Assembly (NCBI RefSeq): GCF_004151235.1
Contig: NZ_JUIV01000020.1
Coordinates: 1 to 64,000, forward strand
Reading direction: 5' to 3'
Length of the DNA stretch: 64,000 nt
Source of the DNA: Flavobacterium anhuiense
GTDB lineage: Bacteria; Bacteroidota; Bacteroidia; Flavobacteriales; Flavobacteriaceae
Part shown: positions 51,141 through 59,525 of the stretch, piece by piece
Numbering within the stretch: the stretch's first letter is position 1
Layout of the letters: every line of letters starts with the position of its first letter
The notes under the pieces: generated by a model
What the model saw: the letters and a program-made list of their open reading frames with translations, nothing else
Databases searched by the model: none
What the model was told of the DNA's origin: nothing
Made by a program: the position numbers and the translations under genes

Positions 51141-52142
51141 TTAGTTTGTAGCTGATCTTGTAATTTTTCCTAGAACAAAACTATTTCCCAATTTAAAGCT
51201 GCTGTTTCCCTTTTGTAAAATTACATTTTTAAGCACAATTGTGTGTTCAAAAACTTGCTGTCCGACTACAGTAGTGGTTACTTCGATAATTCCGCTTTCA
51301 TTTGGCTTGCCAAGTTGGCCTGTCCATGTTTCTTCAATTGCAGGCGCTGATGGTTGTATTTTTGAACAAACAAAAGCTGGCGTTATAGACCCAGTTCCTT
51401 CTTTTGCAGTTTTGTAAAACACTTTGTTCTGCGTTGATGTTATTAAACTTGTACGAGGTTGACCACTTGGGGTAACGGCATTTTCAAACAATGCAGGATC
51501 GATGTCATCAATTGACAGATAAAAAGTATTGTTGTAATTGTAAACTCTGGCGACTTCATCACATTCATACGCCGTACCATTTGGATTGGTTTTGAAAGTA
51601 AGATTGGCTGGTGTTACATTAGTGATATATTTTCCAAATATAAACTCAGGTTCTGTTTGCTTTCCAGCTGGTTTTTGAAATGTTATATTTCTAAAAATAA
51701 TCGTGTGTTCATAACCTGTAATTCGGGTTCCTCCGTCTTCATTAGTGTTCTCTGGATCTATTTGTTTAGTTGCTATTTCTATTACTCCTTCAATTCCAAG
51801 CCATTCTTCGGTTACTTTTGGATTGGTTGGAGGAATTGTACCGCAAATGTTTTCTTTTGCAACAGTCCCATCATATGCTCTATAAACTACTCGATATGGT
51901 CCATTGCCTTGTGAATCTATTGTGTATGTTTTAGTTCCGTTGTCGTTAATAATTGCTCCTTCTGGCATTTGAAGTAAAAGGGCCTCCTGAGGTTTTAATT
52001 TGTAAATCAAGGTGTTAGTTGTAGGGTCACAGGCTTGAGATGTTTCAATATCAGCAAAGTCTATTTCATCTACGGTCAAATCTCCATCATCGCATCCGTT
52101 TAAGAATAGAGCAAATAATAGGAGGGCGGCATATTTTTTCAT
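51141..52142 (-). CDS. Secreted lipoprotein, function unknown
   Basis: About 333 residues from the ATG at 52142 (MKKYAALLLFALFLNGC, lipid-attached Cys17); the upstream frame extension is not favoured. The body has two copies of a related block (VTEEWLGIEGVIEIATKQI ... YEHTIIFRNITFQK and IEETWTGQLGKPNESGIIEVTTTVVGQQVFEHTIVLKNVILQK) suggesting an internal duplication of a beta-domain of about 120 residues. Probably on the cell surface. No named family, no catalytic motif. Divergent from the cysteine desulfurase gene. Confidence 0.78.
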   Translation of the reverse strand: MKKYAALLLFALFLNGCDDGDLTVDEIDFADIETSQACDPTTNTLIYKLKPQEALLLQMPEGAIINDNGTKTYTIDSQGNGPYRVVYRAYDGTVAKENICGTIPPTNPKVTEEWLGIEGVIEIATKQIDPENTNEDGGTRITGYEHTIIFRNITFQKPAGKQTEPEFIFGKYITNVTPANLTFKTNPNGTAYECDEVARVYNYNNTFYLSIDDIDPALFENAVTPSGQPRTSLITSTQNKVFYKTAKEGTGSITPAFVCSKIQPSAPAIEETWTGQLGKPNESGIIEVTTTVVGQQVFEHTIVLKNVILQKGNSSFKLGNSFVLGKITRSATN

Positions 52143-52216
52143 CGTAAAATTTATTTGTGTCAAAAATAGTGAAAAAAATGCCAAATGATATTTAAGATTT
52201 GACAATTGATATTTGT

Positions 52217-52224
52217 TAACTTTG
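52217..52224 (+). promoter_or_regulatory. Putative -7 element of the cysteine desulfurase gene
   Basis: TAACTTTG matches TAnnTTTG and ends 5 bp before the ATG at 52230. Transcription would begin at or within a few bases of the start codon, implying a nearly leaderless mRNA. A TTG about 15 bp upstream is slightly too close for the -33 element. Confidence 0.4.
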
Positions 52225-52229
52225 CAGTA

Positions 52230-53354
52230 ATGAAAAAAGTATATCTAGATAATGCCTCAACAACTGCCATGCGTCCTGAAGTAATTCAGGAAATGACGAA
52301 AATAATGCTTGAGGATTACGGAAATCCATCGTCTACACATAGTTTTGGACGAAACGGTAAAACAATATTAGAACTTTCAAGAAAGAGTATTGCGAAGCAT
52401 TTAAATTGCACTGCTCAAGAAATCATTTTTACTTCTGGAGGAACCGAAGCCGACAACTGGATTTTGCGTTCTGCTGTTGAAGATTTGAAAGTAGAAAGAA
52501 TCATTACTTCAAAGATAGAACACCATGCGGTTTTGCATACCGTTTGGGCGCTTCAAGAAGAATATAATATTCAGGTAGATTACGTTAATGTCAATGCAGA
52601 CGGAAGTTTAGATCTAACACATTTATCAAATTTATTGTCTGGTGAAAAAAAGACGATAGTCAGTTTAATGCATGTTAATAACGAAACGGGAGCTATTTTA
52701 GATTTAGATCGCGTTGGCTTGATTTGCAAGCAATACAATGCATTGTTTCATTCAGATACGGTTCAGTCAGTAGGGAAGACAGAAATCGATCTGCAAAAGA
52801 CTCCTGTTGATTTTATTTTGGCTAGTGCGCATAAGTTTCATGGCCCAAAGGGAATTGGTTTTGCTTTTATCCGAAAAAATTCTGGTTTGCAGCCATTGCT
52901 ATTTGGAGGAGAACAAGAAAAAGGCCTTCGTGCCGGAACTGAAGCCGTGCATCAGATAGCTGGAATGGCAAAAGCTTTGTCTATTTCTTATGAAAAATTA
53001 GATGAAGAAAGAGCTTATATTTCAAGTATAAAAAAATATCTGATTGAGCAGTTAGAAATTCATTTCCCAGATTTTAGAATCAACGGAAAAAAGGATGATT
53101 TTTATAACATCATTAATATCATTTTGCCGTTTTCATCAGATAAAACTTCGATGCTACTTTTTAGTTTAGATATGAAAGGAATTGCGGTTTCTAGAGGAAG
53201 CGCTTGCCAGTCTGGAAGTATAAAGCCTTCACATGTTTTAAACGAAATGCTTTCGGAGACTGATTTAAAATTACCAAATCTCCGAATTTCATTTAGTCAT
53301 TATAATACCAAAGAAGATATCGATTGGCTTATTGAGAGTTTGAAAACTGTCTAA
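52230..53354 (+). CDS. Cysteine desulfurase (IscS/NifS family)
   Basis: About 374 residues from the ATG at 52230 (MKKVYLDNASTTAMRPEVIQ). A PLP enzyme that removes sulfur from cysteine for Fe-S clusters and tRNA thiolation. Conserved parts: SGGTEADNWIL, KIEHHAVLHT, the PLP Lys in SAHKFHGPKGIGF (about residue 198) and the active-site Cys in AVSRGSACQSGS (about residue 320). No Fe-S scaffold gene is adjacent. Its stop codon forms part of the first unit of an octamer array. Confidence 0.93.
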   Translation: MKKVYLDNASTTAMRPEVIQEMTKIMLEDYGNPSSTHSFGRNGKTILELSRKSIAKHLNCTAQEIIFTSGGTEADNWILRSAVEDLKVERIITSKIEHHAVLHTVWALQEEYNIQVDYVNVNADGSLDLTHLSNLLSGEKKTIVSLMHVNNETGAILDLDRVGLICKQYNALFHSDTVQSVGKTEIDLQKTPVDFILASAHKFHGPKGIGFAFIRKNSGLQPLLFGGEQEKGLRAGTEAVHQIAGMAKALSISYEKLDEERAYISSIKKYLIEQLEIHFPDFRINGKKDDFYNIINIILPFSSDKTSMLLFSLDMKGIAVSRGSACQSGSIKPSHVLNEMLSETDLKLPNLRISFSHYNTKEDIDWLIESLKTV

Positions 53355-53390
53355 GTTGCTAAGATGCTAAGGTTCTGAGATTCTAAGTTT
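53351..53390. repeat. One-armed CTRAGNTN octamer array starting at a stop codon
   Basis: CTAAGTTG, CTAAGATG, CTAAGGTT, CTGAGATT, CTAAGTTT in strict 8-bp phase, then a T run. The TAA stop codon of the cysteine desulfurase gene is inside the first unit. No inverted partner array follows here. Confidence 0.9.
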
Positions 53391-53394
53391 TTTT

Positions 53395-53505
53395 TAACCG
53401 CGAAACGCGCTAAGAATTTCGCAAAGAGCGCGAAGATTTTTTTAGAACATTAAAATTAAAAAAGTTCGCAAAGTTTATTTTGATAAAACTTTGCGAACTT
53501 TTTTA
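53395..53505. repeat. CGCAAAG-type repeats with strong hairpin
   Basis: Short units such as CGCGAAA, TTTCGCAAAGAG and GCGCGAAG fill 53397-53437. A perfect stem, AAAAGTTCGCAAAGTTT / AAACTTTGCGAACTTTT (about 53459-53501), follows and can serve as a bidirectional terminator for the convergent genes. Confidence 0.8.
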
Positions 53506-53597
53506 ATTCTTAATAAATCTTTCTTTGTGAACTTTTCGATAAAAATTGTACTCAAAGTTTTTCAAGAACCTGAAACCTGAAACTTGAAACAAAAAAA

Positions 53598-54158
53598 CTA
53601 TTTGCGAATTACTTTTACCTGAGAATCTTTGGTTAATTTGATAATGGTTGAAGATTTTCCGTTGATTTTGTCTTGGTTTAATTTTACAACATAATCTACG
53701 CCATTAATGATTTCAGGACTAATGTCTTTGAAACTTTGCGGTGTTGGTTGTCCTGAAATATTAGCCGAAGTAGAAACCAAAGGTTTTTTCATTCTTTCCA
53801 TCAATTTGTAGCAGAAAGGCTCTTTTACCAATCTAACTCCAAGAGATTTGTCGGCAGCTATGATATTTGGAGCAACGTTTCTAGCGTCATCTAAAATTAA
53901 AGTAGTTGGTTTTTCAGATAAATCCATAATTTGCCATGCAACTTCAGGAATGTCTTTAAAAACGTTGTACATCATTTTTTCGCTATTCATTAAAACAATC
54001 ATGCTTTGAGTTTCTGCTCGCTGTTTTAATTTATAGATTTTAGCAACGGCTTCTGCATTTGTCGCATCGCAGCCAATTCCCCAAACGGTATCAGTAGGGT
54101 AGAGTATGATTCCTCCTTCTTTTATAACTTCGTAAGCATTGATTATTTCTTCGTTCAT
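53598..54158 (-). CDS. L-threonylcarbamoyladenylate synthase (Sua5/YrdC family)
   Basis: A 186-residue single-domain protein that makes threonylcarbamoyl-AMP from threonine, bicarbonate and ATP for the t6A modification of tRNA. The signature GGIILYPTDTVWGIGCDATNAEAVAKIYKLKQR lies at residues 14-46, with later LVSTSANISGQPTPQSF. The length is normal for YrdC; the additional Sua5 domain is absent. Follows a short ACCTGAA repeat tract at about 53566-53590. Confidence 0.93.
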   Translation of the reverse strand: MNEEIINAYEVIKEGGIILYPTDTVWGIGCDATNAEAVAKIYKLKQRAETQSMIVLMNSEKMMYNVFKDIPEVAWQIMDLSEKPTTLILDDARNVAPNIIAADKSLGVRLVKEPFCYKLMERMKKPLVSTSANISGQPTPQSFKDISPEIINGVDYVVKLNQDKINGKSSTIIKLTKDSQVKVIRK

Positions 54159-54181
54159 GATTTGTTGTATTGAATTCTGTT

Positions 54182-55072
54182 TTAGTTTTTATCTGAAACA
54201 AAAAGATTTTTAATTTTTGAATATATCAGTTTGACTTTTCTGATTTTTCGTTTTAAATATTTGATTACTATACTTTTGTTGTCCCAATTACTTTGGAAAA
54301 TGACGCCTAAGTATACTTTTTTTAGTTTTTCGATATTATGGAATCGTCTTTCAATAGAAAATTGTTTTTTAAAGTGATATACTTTAAAGAAGCCCTCAAT
54401 TGGATAAATTGGAATCAGATTAGTTTTTAAAAGATATTCTCCGTAAATGACTGTTTCAGATGGTGGTGTTTCCAAGTCAATTTGATTCATAAAATCTTCA
54501 AACGTCATATTTTTTGAAGAAAGAAAATTTTCGTTAAAATCTTTCCATACCAAACAGGACCATAAATAAGGAGATGGGCCATAATCCCAAATTTTGGTAT
54601 GTTTGTTACCAATTAACTTTCTAGTGGTCTGTAGGGCGCTCTTAAAGAAGACAGTATCAGAATCTAATTCTATATTATTAATCATTTCCAAAAATGACTT
54701 CGATTCGTGAATAATTGTATAAGGTGTGTTTTCATCAAAAAGAAAATCACTTTTTCGAAAAGGGGTTATAAACTCGCTGTCAGAATCAATACAAAGATAA
54801 TTTTTGCAGACATTTAAGAGATAAAACTTACTTTTTATGACCTGTTGATATCTCCAAGCATCTTTTATCGGGCAGTTATATATATCAGAATCCTTTAAAA
54901 GATTCAAACTACTGTTTTGATTTTCAGCTTTAAAAAAATCATAATCCTCATCATTGATTGCTACATAAACAGGAATATCATCAATATTAAATTCGGATAT
55001 AGAGCGTATTAGTTTGGTGTAAGCTTTGTAATCTTTTTTATATGTTTTTATTAAAATAACTATATCTGTCAT
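54182..55072 (-). CDS. DUF6492-like glycosyltransferase-related protein
   Basis: A 296-residue protein with a GT-A-like N-terminus (VILIKTYKKDYKAYTKLIRSI, YVAINDEDYDFF) and a DxD-like CIDSDSEFITPF at about residues 95-106. It resembles DUF6492 proteins found in polysaccharide loci. The sugar and acceptor are unknown. It is the first gene of the surface-glycan cluster and divergent from the next glycosyltransferase. Ends in a Lys/Arg-rich segment that may touch the membrane. Confidence 0.7.
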   Translation of the reverse strand: MTDIVILIKTYKKDYKAYTKLIRSISEFNIDDIPVYVAINDEDYDFFKAENQNSSLNLLKDSDIYNCPIKDAWRYQQVIKSKFYLLNVCKNYLCIDSDSEFITPFRKSDFLFDENTPYTIIHESKSFLEMINNIELDSDTVFFKSALQTTRKLIGNKHTKIWDYGPSPYLWSCLVWKDFNENFLSSKNMTFEDFMNQIDLETPPSETVIYGEYLLKTNLIPIYPIEGFFKVYHFKKQFSIERRFHNIEKLKKVYLGVIFQSNWDNKSIVIKYLKRKIRKVKLIYSKIKNLFVSDKN

Positions 55073-55142
55073 ATTGTCCTTAAACTGCTGTTTTAAAATG
55101 TCAAAAATAAACTATTTTTGGGTTTTAAAATAAGACCTTCAA

Positions 55143-56285
55143 ATGAAAATTTTATATTTCTACCCTGAAAATCCTCTCTCTTATAGTCAGGGAAATAATT
55201 CAAGGGCTTTATCTCTTCTAAATTATTTTAAAGACCGAAGTATTCATCTTGATTTTGTGGGAGAGCATTCAGATGTCTTTACAGAAGATTCTATTAAAGA
55301 GTTGAAAAAAGAAAAATTAATTCAAAATGGTTATCTTTTGAAAAAGAAAAAAAAGAGCGAAAATATTATTCGCTATTATTTGGATTATTCTTTCCCTAAG
55401 AAATTAAACAGTAGATTTAAGGATTTTGATCGTACGAAATTCGGACATAAAGATCAGTTCTTAAAGATAATTAATGATGGAGACTATGATATTGTTATAA
55501 TTTCATATGTCTATTGGTCATCACTTTTTAATATGGAATTAAACGGAAATAAAACAAAATGGATTGTAGATACTCACGACTTTTTAACGTCTCAATTTCA
55601 GGATAATAAAAAATTTTCTCTTGATAGATATTTTAAAAAAGAAATTGATTTGATGAAAAAATTCGATTGTGTCTGGGTAATTTCGAATGAGGAAAAATAT
55701 CTTTTTTCGCAGTTCCTAAAAATACCTGTGCACTTGGTGGCTCATAGTTTGCCAAAGACTGAAATTTCATTAAATACAGAAAAGACTATTGATATAGTAT
55801 ATGTAGCTAGCGAAAATTTTCATAATGTAAAATCGGCAGACTGGTTTTTTAAGAAAGTTTATCCTCTTTTGCCATTAGACATTAGAATCACTGTCGTTGG
55901 TAAGATTAATAAACACATTCCTAAATTACAAAATGTCGAAAATTTACTTTTGGTAAAAGATTTAAACGAAGTTTATAAAAAAACACGCATTACTATTTGT
56001 CCGATGTTGTCAGGAACAGGGGTAAAAATAAAAGTAATAGAATCCTTATCTCATGGATTACCCGTGGTTTGTACAGAAAGAGGTGTTGATGGTTTGATCA
56101 ATAAAACAAATAATGGATGTCTTACTTCAAATGATCCATTGTTATTTTCAGCTTATATTCAAAGGTTGTTAAATGATTCTGAGTTTTACAATAAACACCA
56201 TTTAGAAGCCAAAAGTTTTTTCGAAAATAATTTTGATACTAAAAGAACATACGAAGTTCTTGATGCTATTTTTTTCCAACAGTAA
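55143..56285 (+). CDS. Glycosyltransferase, GT-B fold (GT4-like)
   Basis: A 380-residue glycosyltransferase. The N-terminal FYPENPLSYSQGNNSRALSLLNYF and the donor-binding region ITICPMLSGTGVKIKVIESLSHGLPVVCTERGVDGL (about residues 280-315) give the GT4/GT1 family. A run of seven Lys (LLKKKKKSE) at about residues 65-75 is unusual. Probably cytoplasmic or membrane-peripheral. It is 29 bp upstream of the next glycosyltransferase and probably co-transcribed with it. Confidence 0.85.
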   Translation: MKILYFYPENPLSYSQGNNSRALSLLNYFKDRSIHLDFVGEHSDVFTEDSIKELKKEKLIQNGYLLKKKKKSENIIRYYLDYSFPKKLNSRFKDFDRTKFGHKDQFLKIINDGDYDIVIISYVYWSSLFNMELNGNKTKWIVDTHDFLTSQFQDNKKFSLDRYFKKEIDLMKKFDCVWVISNEEKYLFSQFLKIPVHLVAHSLPKTEISLNTEKTIDIVYVASENFHNVKSADWFFKKVYPLLPLDIRITVVGKINKHIPKLQNVENLLLVKDLNEVYKKTRITICPMLSGTGVKIKVIESLSHGLPVVCTERGVDGLINKTNNGCLTSNDPLLFSAYIQRLLNDSEFYNKHHLEAKSFFENNFDTKRTYEVLDAIFFQQ

Positions 56286-56314
56286 TATTAAATTCAAAAC
56301 ACAATTCACAGAAA

Positions 56315-57529
56315 ATGTTTAAATCAATTAAGTTATTTTTTAGATTAAAATCGTTGGCTAAAAAGCTTAAAAAACAAAAAAAGGTAATCGACTTTGCCAA
56401 TAATTTAGAATATAACAAGAACGTTATTATAATTGATACCAAAATACCTGAATATAATAAGGATTCAGGCTCACGTAGATTAACTGAAATTATAAAGCTA
56501 CTTCTTAAAAATAACATTGGTGTTTTTTTGCTTGGAGATTTTAAAGAATATCGTTTTACAAGCGATTATGTAGAATATTTTAGAAATTTGGGTGTGGTGG
56601 TTTATGAACCTGCAGTTGATAAAAATGGGAATTTAATTACAAAGAGTGAATTTATAAAACAGGTTCTTCCTTTTACTGATTCTGTGTGGCTGCATAGACC
56701 AGAGATTTTTGCGAAATATTATTCAATTATTAAAAAGAACAAACCTGCTGCAAAAGTGTTTTTTGATATGGTGGATTTTCACTATCTCAGATTTAAGAGA
56801 GAATTTGAACTTACTGGTGATTTAGATGCGATAAAAAAAGCAGATAAGTTTTTGAAGATAGAGCTTGAAAATTGTAAAAATGCAGATAAGATAATCGTGA
56901 TTTCAGATACTGAAAAAGATGCTTTAAAAGAATTTTATGATGAAGATTCTAAAGTAATAAGCATTGGAAATATTCATCAATATTTTGAAAATGAAGATCC
57001 TATTTCTTTTGAAAACCGTAAAGATCTATTGTTTATTGGAGGTTTTGACCATAAGCCAAATGTAGACGCTGTAAATTATCTTGCAGAAGAAATAATGCCA
57101 TTGGTATGGAAAGTAAATCCAGAAATTTCAATTTCAATTATAGGAAGCAATCCTCCCGAATCAATCTTAAAATTAAATTCTGAAAATTTTAAGATTGTTG
57201 GTTACGTTGAAGATGTCTCTCCGTATTTTTTAAATTCACGAATATTTGCTGCTCCTCTTCGTTATGGTGCAGGAATAAAAGGTAAAATAGGGCAGAGTTT
57301 AGAATTTGGCTTACCGCTCGTGACTACAAGTATTGGAGCAGAAGGCTTTGACTTTGGGGAAAATAAAAATGTTTTAGTTGGAAATTCGAGTCAGGAAATA
57401 GTCAATAATATAATCTTGTTATACACGAATAAAGAAATGTGGGAAAAAGTTAGTGCTGATTCTCAAAAAATAATTGAGCCGTTTTCTATCAATTCAATTG
57501 AAAAGAAAATTCTTAGTTTAATAGAATAA
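56315..57529 (+). CDS. Glycosyltransferase, GT-B fold (GT4-like)
   Basis: A 404-residue glycosyltransferase. The DTKIPEYNKDSGSRRLTEI start at about residue 30 and LFIGGFDHKPNVDAVNYLAEEIMPLVW with APLRYGAGIKGKIGQSLEFGLPLVTTSIGAEGF (from about residue 305) are characteristic of group-1 transferases that follow an extra N-terminal extension. Donor and acceptor unknown. It shares the block arrangement PLxxGxGIKxKxxxSLxxGLPxV with the preceding gene, suggesting an old duplication. Ends 2 bp before the convergent gene. Confidence 0.85.
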   Translation: MFKSIKLFFRLKSLAKKLKKQKKVIDFANNLEYNKNVIIIDTKIPEYNKDSGSRRLTEIIKLLLKNNIGVFLLGDFKEYRFTSDYVEYFRNLGVVVYEPAVDKNGNLITKSEFIKQVLPFTDSVWLHRPEIFAKYYSIIKKNKPAAKVFFDMVDFHYLRFKREFELTGDLDAIKKADKFLKIELENCKNADKIIVISDTEKDALKEFYDEDSKVISIGNIHQYFENEDPISFENRKDLLFIGGFDHKPNVDAVNYLAEEIMPLVWKVNPEISISIIGSNPPESILKLNSENFKIVGYVEDVSPYFLNSRIFAAPLRYGAGIKGKIGQSLEFGLPLVTTSIGAEGFDFGENKNVLVGNSSQEIVNNIILLYTNKEMWEKVSADSQKIIEPFSINSIEKKILSLIE

Positions 57530-57531
57530 GA

Positions 57532-58485
57532 CTAAATGTTAAAAACTGTTTTTACCCAATTCTCAATGGTGTATTTGTAATAAACATCATCATTGAGCGG
57601 TTCATAAGGAGTGTTGAAAAAATCTGGGTTAATTGCTATAGGTTTGTTTTCATCGAGAATTAAAATATTGTTTGGGTTGTAAAAATCGTACTGGCTTATA
57701 GTGTGATTAGTTGTAATAATTTTTCTTTGCATGGCTAAGGCTTCAAATATTCTAAAACTTAATCCGTTATGATTATGTCTTATTAGGTCAAGAAATATTT
57801 TAGAATTTTCTAAATCATCCTTAAGATCTTTTGCAAAAAGTTTTTTGCGCTGAAAGATTATATTGCTGTTAATATTTTTTGGCGCCCTTTTTCCTATTGC
57901 AATAAATTTAAATTTAATGTTGTTCATTGATAAATAATTGGCAAGATTATTCAAAAAATCAAAACGTTCATCAATAGATACAATTATAAAAATGTTTTCA
58001 TTGATGTTTGGTGCATTCAGTTCTTTTTTTTCGTTATAAATATAATTTGATATAAACGTGAAATTATATTTTTTAACATCTGTAAAATCAAACGAAAAGA
58101 TTTTATCAAATATACCATCTAGCAAGTGATCAACTGGGAATCTTTGACAGCTGTCATATATATATGCAATGTATTTATCGGTATATTTTTTTATTTCTAA
58201 ATGAGTTTCTTTTGATAAGCAATCAGGACGTATTGCTAAAATGATATCCTGATGCCCTAAGTTATGAAGACGGCTAAGTGCGTCTTTTTCCATTTCAATT
58301 ATTTTCTTGTTTTTTTTAAGAACTTTTTTATTAAAAAAATTTGTTATTCTATCGAAAATTGAAGTGTATTTGTATTTAAATTTAGAAATATCGATATGTT
58401 CAGCTTCTATATTTCTTTTTTTTAATTCAAGAATAATATTGTGGTCAAAATTAAAGAAATCAAAACTGATTAAACAAATTTTCAT
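57532..58485 (-). CDS. CgeB-like glycosyltransferase
   Basis: A 317-residue protein with weak GT-B features: IILAIRPDCLSKET in the N-terminal half, SFDFTDVKKYNF and FLDLIRHNHNGLSFRIFEALAMQRKIITTNHTI (about residues 230-262), the last being the donor-binding signature of the CgeB/DUF3880 type. Very AT-rich coding sequence. It opposes the preceding gene with a 2-bp gap. Sugar specificity cannot be told. Confidence 0.7.
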   Translation of the reverse strand: MKICLISFDFFNFDHNIILELKKRNIEAEHIDISKFKYKYTSIFDRITNFFNKKVLKKNKKIIEMEKDALSRLHNLGHQDIILAIRPDCLSKETHLEIKKYTDKYIAYIYDSCQRFPVDHLLDGIFDKIFSFDFTDVKKYNFTFISNYIYNEKKELNAPNINENIFIIVSIDERFDFLNNLANYLSMNNIKFKFIAIGKRAPKNINSNIIFQRKKLFAKDLKDDLENSKIFLDLIRHNHNGLSFRIFEALAMQRKIITTNHTISQYDFYNPNNILILDENKPIAINPDFFNTPYEPLNDDVYYKYTIENWVKTVFNI

Positions 58486-58655
58486 GATAGGGCGTTTTTT
58501 AGGATAATTTTTTGATAAATATCTAGTTTTTAAATCAGAAGCGAATCCAAATTAAAAAAAATACAGGTATGATTTTTGAATCATATTATTCTTGTCAATT
58601 TTTGACAAAAATAGATATTAAATAGTAACTTGCAACAAGTTTTATATTGACTTTG

Positions 58656-59519
58656 ATGATAGGTAAAATACAAGTAGGTTATTTAGTTTCATATGATTAT
58701 GAATTACTAAAAAATTCTTTGCCAACAACATATAATGATGCTGATACAATTTTTTTGGCAATTGATAAAAAAAGAAGAACGTGGAATGGTGAATATTTTA
58801 ATATTGATGATTCCTTTTTTGATTGGCTTCAGGTTTTTGATGTCAATAAAAAAATAGTTATATATGAAGATGATTTTTATGTTCCTGGATTCACAACAAT
58901 GCAGTGTGAGATCAGGGAGCGAAAACTTCTTTCTCAAAAAATGGGTATAGGTAACTGGCTTATCCAAATTGATTGCGACGAGTATTTTGTAGATTTTAAG
59001 AAGTTTATATCTGATCTTAGAAAGTATGATTCTTACATTAAAGAACCATTAAAAAAGCCAATTCAAATTGCAGCATTTTGGGTTATTTTATATAAATATA
59101 CTCCAAATGGCATTTTGTATGTTGATAAACCTACTAAAGCCATTTTTGCGACAAATAATCCTGAGTACGTTAATGGTAGAAGGATAAAAGGACAGGTTAT
59201 TTATACTAATAATCTTGTTTTGCACGAATCATTATCGAGAACCGAAGAAGAATTGAGATTTAAATTTGAAAATTGGGGACACAATAAAGAAACAAATAAA
59301 GATTTCTTAAACAAATGGATTAAAGTAAATGAAAACAACTTTAAAGAGTTTAGAAATTTCTATTATATAGAACCAGAACGATGGAAAAGGCTAGATTTTT
59401 TTCCAACTAAAAATATTATCGAAATCAAAAAATTTATTCAGGAAGAAAAAAAACTTACACTCTCTAAATTATTTATTTCGATGAAGAATTTTGGGCAGTG
59501 GTTTAAATTTTTATTTTAA
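58656..59519 (+). CDS. GT2-like glycosyltransferase-related protein
   Basis: About 287 residues from the ATG at 58656 (MIGKIQVGYLVSYDYELLKNSLP); a TTG nine bases upstream is possible. The IDCDEYFVDFKKFISDLRKYD segment (about residues 108-128) and NGRRIKGQVIYTNNLVLHESLSRTEEELRFKFENWGHNKET suggest a GT-A glycosyltransferase with a DxD-type metal site. Homologues are rare in my recollection, so it may be a strain-specific glycan gene. Substrate unknown. Confidence 0.65.
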   Translation: MIGKIQVGYLVSYDYELLKNSLPTTYNDADTIFLAIDKKRRTWNGEYFNIDDSFFDWLQVFDVNKKIVIYEDDFYVPGFTTMQCEIRERKLLSQKMGIGNWLIQIDCDEYFVDFKKFISDLRKYDSYIKEPLKKPIQIAAFWVILYKYTPNGILYVDKPTKAIFATNNPEYVNGRRIKGQVIYTNNLVLHESLSRTEEELRFKFENWGHNKETNKDFLNKWIKVNENNFKEFRNFYYIEPERWKRLDFFPTKNIIEIKKFIQEEKKLTLSKLFISMKNFGQWFKFLF

Positions 59520-59525
59520 AAGAGA

